DNA from: Ichthyophonus hoferi
Taxonomy: Eukaryota > Opisthokonta > Ichthyosporea > Ichthyophonida > Ichthyophonidae
Length of the DNA: 12,838 bases
Direction: 5' to 3'
NCBI GenBank assembly: GCA_002751075.1
Contig: NAOQ01000777.1
Location: 1,846 to 14,683 of the forward strand
Position numbers and translations under genes: made by a program. The notes beneath the pieces are model-generated. The model saw only the letters and a list, made by a program, of their open reading frames with translations. It searched no databases and had not been told where the DNA came from. Shown piece by piece: positions 9,319 through 12,838 of this stretch (its first letter is position 1; each line of letters starts with the position of its first letter).

Positions 9319-9420
9319 GTTTAATAACAATATGTATAAATACAAACATGCATCTTGGTCCCAGCCCATTGGTGGACAGTTTAATGTGTGATTGATAAAG
9401 CACGATATCAGTACAATAAA

Positions 9421-10500
9421 ATAAAAGCATTCAAAGCTAGCAAAGATAACATAGCTGTGGTATATTGAATTGTGAATTTTATTATCTCTGTACCCTCAAT
9501 AGATTGGATACTTTATTCTATCATACCATTCATATACCCTCATCGCTTAGGCACTGCAATCAAAAGCATTGTATAGAAAGAATTAAAGCTATTAACTCGA
9601 CTTCCCCATTCTTGTCTCCTAACCTCGCTATCTATATATCAACTATTACTCTGTTCTTACACCTACTATAATAAGCAGTGGTCTACTAGCTCACTTTAAT
9701 ATCATATATAATACAATACACTACATAGATAATCTCCATATGTATACCTGCTTTCATCTATTTATAAACATACCACCATTTCCAGCCACTACGTATGTCT
9801 ACACCTTTACTACATCTCTTCCAAATGACAAATGCAATATCTCAATGATATATTAACATCAACGCAGCAATCAAATGTTATACTGTCTGTGGATCTTAAT
9901 AAGCCTTTTCAGAAATAACAAACATAGATACCGACATATGGAGTATTTTGCTGTTTAATCTATGATTAGGCATGTGTTAACACAGACATGGTAATACAAG
10001 AGCTATAATACGGACAAAGCCAGACGATTATTTTATAGGATAGTAGGATATATTAGGATATAATATAGTATTGCAATTGACAGACAGAAAATGAGCCAGC
10101 AAAAAAGTATGAGCTTTATGAAATTCGGCAATGATACAATACAGAGGAATGCATTGCATAGATGATTACTAATGCTTTAAAATATTTCCAAGAGACTAGG
10201 CTATAAAAGGTAAATATTTCTCATGATCCATTGGTGTTGATAGGTCACCTGACGGGGGGTAAATATTGTATGTTGTATTACGCTGTTATGTAGATTGCAT
10301 GCCCTCAAACGTTTTCTACATTTCATCGGTCTGGGCATACTGTCTTCATTTAAAGACATGCATCCAATCAACTCAAGGTCATCCACTGCTCCTATCCATT
10401 CATTACAAGAATACCCAATCCTATGTATAGATGGCCAATCCAATTACTGCAGTTGATTTGCCTCGCGTTATGATGATAATGCACCAATAAGTTATAATAG
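9421..10500. other. AT-rich intergenic stretch
   Basis: No gene is supported. Short open frames at 9465-9671 (+) and 10201-10443 (-) lack splice context and recognisable sequence, and the second has no ATG at its 5' end. A degenerate AGGATA-type repeat occurs near 10035-10065. Near 10435-10488 there are three CCAAT motifs (10435, 10440, 10484), which may belong to the promoter-like cluster that follows. Confidence 0.5.
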
Positions 10501-10502
10501 TG

Positions 10503-10725
10503 GTTGCCATGGTAATGATAATAGGTGGTGGAGAGTGGTTGTTCTTAACGCTATCATGGTGTTACTAGTAGGTAATTATATGTGGTTGCCATTATCGTTA
10601 GGCCTCCTGTTGTTTTTTCTTTTGTCCTCGTTGCCATATAGCCTGTAGACCAATCAGTGCTGTACCGCTATATGATAGTTATATATAGATACTGGGCCAG
10701 GGTAATCATCCCATTGGGGGGCGGG
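10503..10725 (+). promoter_or_regulatory. Orphan promoter-like cluster: X-box, CCAAT, TATA, GC box
   Basis: GTTGCCATGGTAAT at 10503-10516 matches 12 of 14 positions of the palindromic RFX X-box (GTTGCCATGGCAAC). The octamer GTTGCCAT recurs at 10585 and 10630, making three copies in about 135 bp. CCAAT follows at 10650-10654, TATATATAG at 10680-10688 and a GC box (GGGGGGCGGGA) at about 10715-10725. The CCAAT-to-TATA spacing of 30 bp is typical and predicts a plus-strand start near 10710. No plus-strand coding gene follows, so a non-coding transcript or an upstream exon is possible. Confidence 0.4.
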
Positions 10726-10803
10726 AGAGACAAAAACTAAACCTGGGGAGGGGACAAAGGGAATTGGTAAATAAAAAATAAGATACCGCTTGCTGATTGG
10801 TCT
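10647..10803. repeat. 11-bp inverted repeat of a CCAAT motif
   Basis: AGACCAATCAG (10647-10657) and CTGATTGGTCT (10793-10803) are perfect reverse complements 135 bases apart. Both contain CCAAT, so they may be oppositely directed NF-Y sites; a small inverted-repeat element is the alternative. No target duplication is evident. Confidence 0.5.
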
Positions 10804-10979
10804 GTAGTCTTTCCATCATACCTGTGTGTGTCGTTCCCTTATCTGTTCTAACTAGCATATTGCCCACTTCACTTACATACACATAAACATATACCTGTAT
10901 GTACATGTATGTAAATACTGGCACGTATACACTAGACACTATATAGTATCATATATTGTTATATGTATATGTATTGTTA

Positions 10980-10985
10980 TTTATT
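10980..10985 (-). terminator. Candidate poly(A) signal of gene 3
   Basis: Read on the minus strand this is AATAAA, about 307 bases after the TGA stop of the minus-strand gene. It would end a moderately long 3' UTR, possibly shortened by splicing from a donor-like site just after the stop. Confidence 0.35.
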
Positions 10986-11291
10986 GTAAGGTAGCATAAA
11001 GGTATGCCGTTTAGTGCAGGTTGATCCTGCCCTTTATAGTAATAGATAAGTAGATTTATATAGAGATAGGTTACAATCAGACCGATATCCTTACAATAGT
11101 CATTATTATTGTTTTTCGCTTCAAGTTGCTATCATATTTAAAGAAATATTCTATATATTAGCTATGTTTTTGTCATAAACACAGACATATATCACTACAT
11201 AAAATCATACCTACATACATATACACACAGAAATAATATAATATAATATAGGATAGGAGATAAAGATATAGTATACATACCTTGTAGTACG

Positions 11292-12439
11292 TCACGTACT
11301 AGATGGTTGATAGTAAGCTGACTCTATCAAGTAATAGAGAGCTAGCCCTTGGTTAAATGATAGACCATGTTTCACTGCAAACTGCTGTCCTAACTTCTTG
11401 GTATCATCACCCTATATATATGAATGTGTGTGTTTTTGTGGTTTTATATGTTAAAGGAGGAAAGGAGTTGAAAGAGTGAGCAAGAAAGCGAGACAGAGAG
11501 AGAGAGCAAGAAGAAAAAATAGATAGATAATATATATAAACTTACCTCATACACAATCACTGTATCCCTATCATTAGGCCACTCCCTCCCCGTCTCTACC
11601 ACCATCTCAAACAAACATGTACGTGTAGCCCTTCCTCTAGGTACATATATCTCATTTCTTTTTCTCGGCTGTCTGTTCAATTCACTAGAGGTTGTTTTTG
11701 TTGTTGGTGTATGCCCTTCTTCCTTCCTATTGCTATTAGTATTTCTACTATTGTTGCTATGCTCGGGTCTGTCCCTCCCTGTTACTGTTGCTACCCTTCC
11801 ATCCTTTTCCTTTCCTCCTGTTGATGTTGATGTTTGTCTCGATGAAGAGACCCCTCTCCTAGTAGAGGACTCTTGACAGTCCTTATGTTCCTTTGATTGA
11901 CCTGTAGGTCCTTTACCTACTTTATCATTATTCTTCATAACTCGATCATTCAATGACATCTGTAAAAACTCCTTGGATAAATATGATTTCTTATCCGTGG
12001 GTTCCTTTCTATTTAGGCTTATATTTGAGTACCCACTAGTAGTTGCTTTTGCCCGGGGAATGCTTGTTTCATTGGATACACCTCTCGACGTTTCCTTGAC
12101 AACCACGCCATGTTGTGCTTGCTTTACCGAAGCAGTGTCAACTAACCCTTTCGCCTCCTTGGAAAAGGTCATGGGCCGTAAAACATTTTTGTTTCCTTCA
12201 AAAGTAGTAGGTCTTTGTGTCGGAAAATATGTGGCCCCATTAGTAATGCCTCCTGTAGAAAAACCACTATAGCCAGAGCCATGATGTGTATTAGAAAGGG
12301 AATGGTATGTTTGGTCTAATAAATTCCTGTTATCTGCCTGTGTAAATCCTCCATTGACACTATAACATGTTGCTAAGTCGGCATGGGAACGGTTTGAAGT
12401 GGTAGAATACCTCTTCCCTCGAGGGCGTGCTCCAGTCAT
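11292..12439 (-). CDS. Two-exon gene with basic YVP motif and C-terminal PFU-like module (exons 12439-11546 and 11411-11292)
   Basis: Exon 1 gives 298 residues and ends GAG|GTAAGT; exon 2 follows TATATAG and gives 39 more to TGA, both in phase 0, for 337 residues. ATG 12439 has an in-frame TAA about 40 bases upstream and no ATG between. Residues 1-250 are low-complexity, rich in Ser, Thr, Asn, Lys and Arg, and probably disordered. A basic motif NEIYVPRGRATR (262-273) resembles the exon-junction-complex-binding peptide of R3HCC1L/SMG6-type proteins. Residues about 274-333 form a compact module: strand CLFEMVV, strand TVIVYE, then GDDTKKLGQQFAVKHGLS and a final helix. This follows the PFU-like pattern (two strands, an Asp-Asp turn, two helices) seen in the ubiquitin-binding region of PLAA and at the ends of some cytoskeletal proteins. 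The intron cuts the module just before GDD, so stopping at exon 1 would lose half of it. Function is unknown; a role in a protein or RNP complex is inferred. Confidence 0.8.
11412..11545 (-). other. Phase-0 intron of gene 3 (134 bases)
   Basis: On the minus strand it begins GTAAGT and ends in TATATAG. A long pyrimidine tract (CTCTCTCT-rich, about 11460-11515) sits mid-intron. Removing it restores a continuous PFU-like module across the junction, which is the main evidence that it is real. Confidence 0.8.
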
Positions 12440-12758
12440 ATTAACTATTAGTGCGTAGAGTGTATTTTGTAAAATTAATTAAGCTACAGTAAGATGATAT
12501 GCCAGTGGGAAATGTTGTTAAGACTATAAAGGCTACAATTACAACCTGTAAATTGATAAATCATATCGCATCCGAAAATCTCAGGTTATAGCAGGCTATA
12601 ACAGGCTATAGCATGAGTTTACCCCTATGTGTCTAATTAGTAGTATTGAATCTACACACTTATAATGTATTATTTACTACTTGTTTTTAACTTTATTATA
12701 ATGACTATTGTGATAATGGCCTTTGGTTAGGTATTTACTTGCTCCTTCTCGTCCTCAC
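12440..12758. other. 5' flank of gene 3
   Basis: This is AT-rich sequence upstream of the minus-strand start codon. No TATA box or CCAAT cluster is evident in the minus orientation, unlike in front of genes 1 and 2. It contains the three-copy decamer repeat listed separately. Confidence 0.4.
12582..12611. repeat. Three-copy 10-bp tandem repeat
   Basis: The units CAGGTTATAG, CAGGCTATAA and CAGGCTATAG run head to tail about 145 bases upstream of the gene 3 start codon. A period close to one helical turn would put each copy on the same DNA face, which would suit repeated protein binding; this is inference. Confidence 0.8.

Positions 12759-12838
<80 letters not shown>
12759..12838. repeat. TTA trinucleotide microsatellite, cut by the window edge
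   Basis: There are about 26 uninterrupted TTA units (ATT/TAA in other phases), running off the end of the window, so the true length is unknown. The absence of interruptions suggests a young, length-variable locus. Confidence 0.95.

Noticed and set aside
10201-10443. 80-codon minus-strand frame
   Set aside because: It opens on a TTG, has no ATG at its start, and no acceptor or donor supports it as an exon, although the CCAAT cluster nearby made it worth a look.
10706-10939. Minus-strand frame containing LVRTDKGTTHTGMMERLQTN
   Set aside because: Part of it looks protein-like, and ACAG|GTATGA and TCCCCAG splice-like sites are near, but the ends run into Tyr/Val low-complexity and I could not build a consistent exon chain to gene 3, which already has its own stop.
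11973-12272. 99-residue plus-strand frame
   Set aside because: It is the antisense shadow of gene 3 exon 1.

Overview
This is an AT-rich eukaryotic nuclear window. The evidence is GT-AG introns, TATA and CCAAT promoter elements, AATAAA signals, many A/T microsatellites and low gene density. I lean to an early-branching invertebrate such as a sponge, because gene 1 looks bacterial and has no intron, and gene 3 carries an animal-style modular tail. No marker in the window fixes the species.

Layout: positions 1-1625 hold non-coding repeated DNA, mainly an old diverged tandem duplication whose second unit carries about 420 extra bases with two perfect hairpins. Gene 1 (2384-3901, +) is a single-exon FAD-dependent oxidoreductase of about 505 residues, with a paired CCAAT element and a TATA box in front. 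Positions 3902-6960 form a large intergenic stretch with a 15-bp hairpin and a possible short terminal-inverted-repeat element, but no convincing gene. Gene 2 (7359-9107, +) has two exons joined in phase 0 across an 897-base intron and encodes about 283 residues of unrecognised family. It is preceded by four evenly spaced CCAAT boxes and a TATA box. Positions 9108-10500 hold its 3' region and AT-rich spacer. At 10503-10725 there is a compact promoter-like cluster (an RFX X-box-like site, repeated GTTGCCAT, CCAAT, TATA, GC box) with no matching coding gene. Gene 3 (12439-11292, -) has two exons. A long low-complexity region is followed by a basic Tyr-Val-Pro motif and a C-terminal PFU-like module that the intron splits. 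The window ends in a TTA microsatellite cut by the edge.

The three genes do not form an evident pathway. They share a promoter style (CCAAT plus TATA about 100 bp before the start codon for genes 1 and 2). The two most useful unexpected points are the two splice-joined gene models, which single-frame reading misses (the true C-terminus of gene 3 and the second half of gene 2), and the orphan promoter cluster. I saw no retrovirus-like element, CRISPR array or tRNA.
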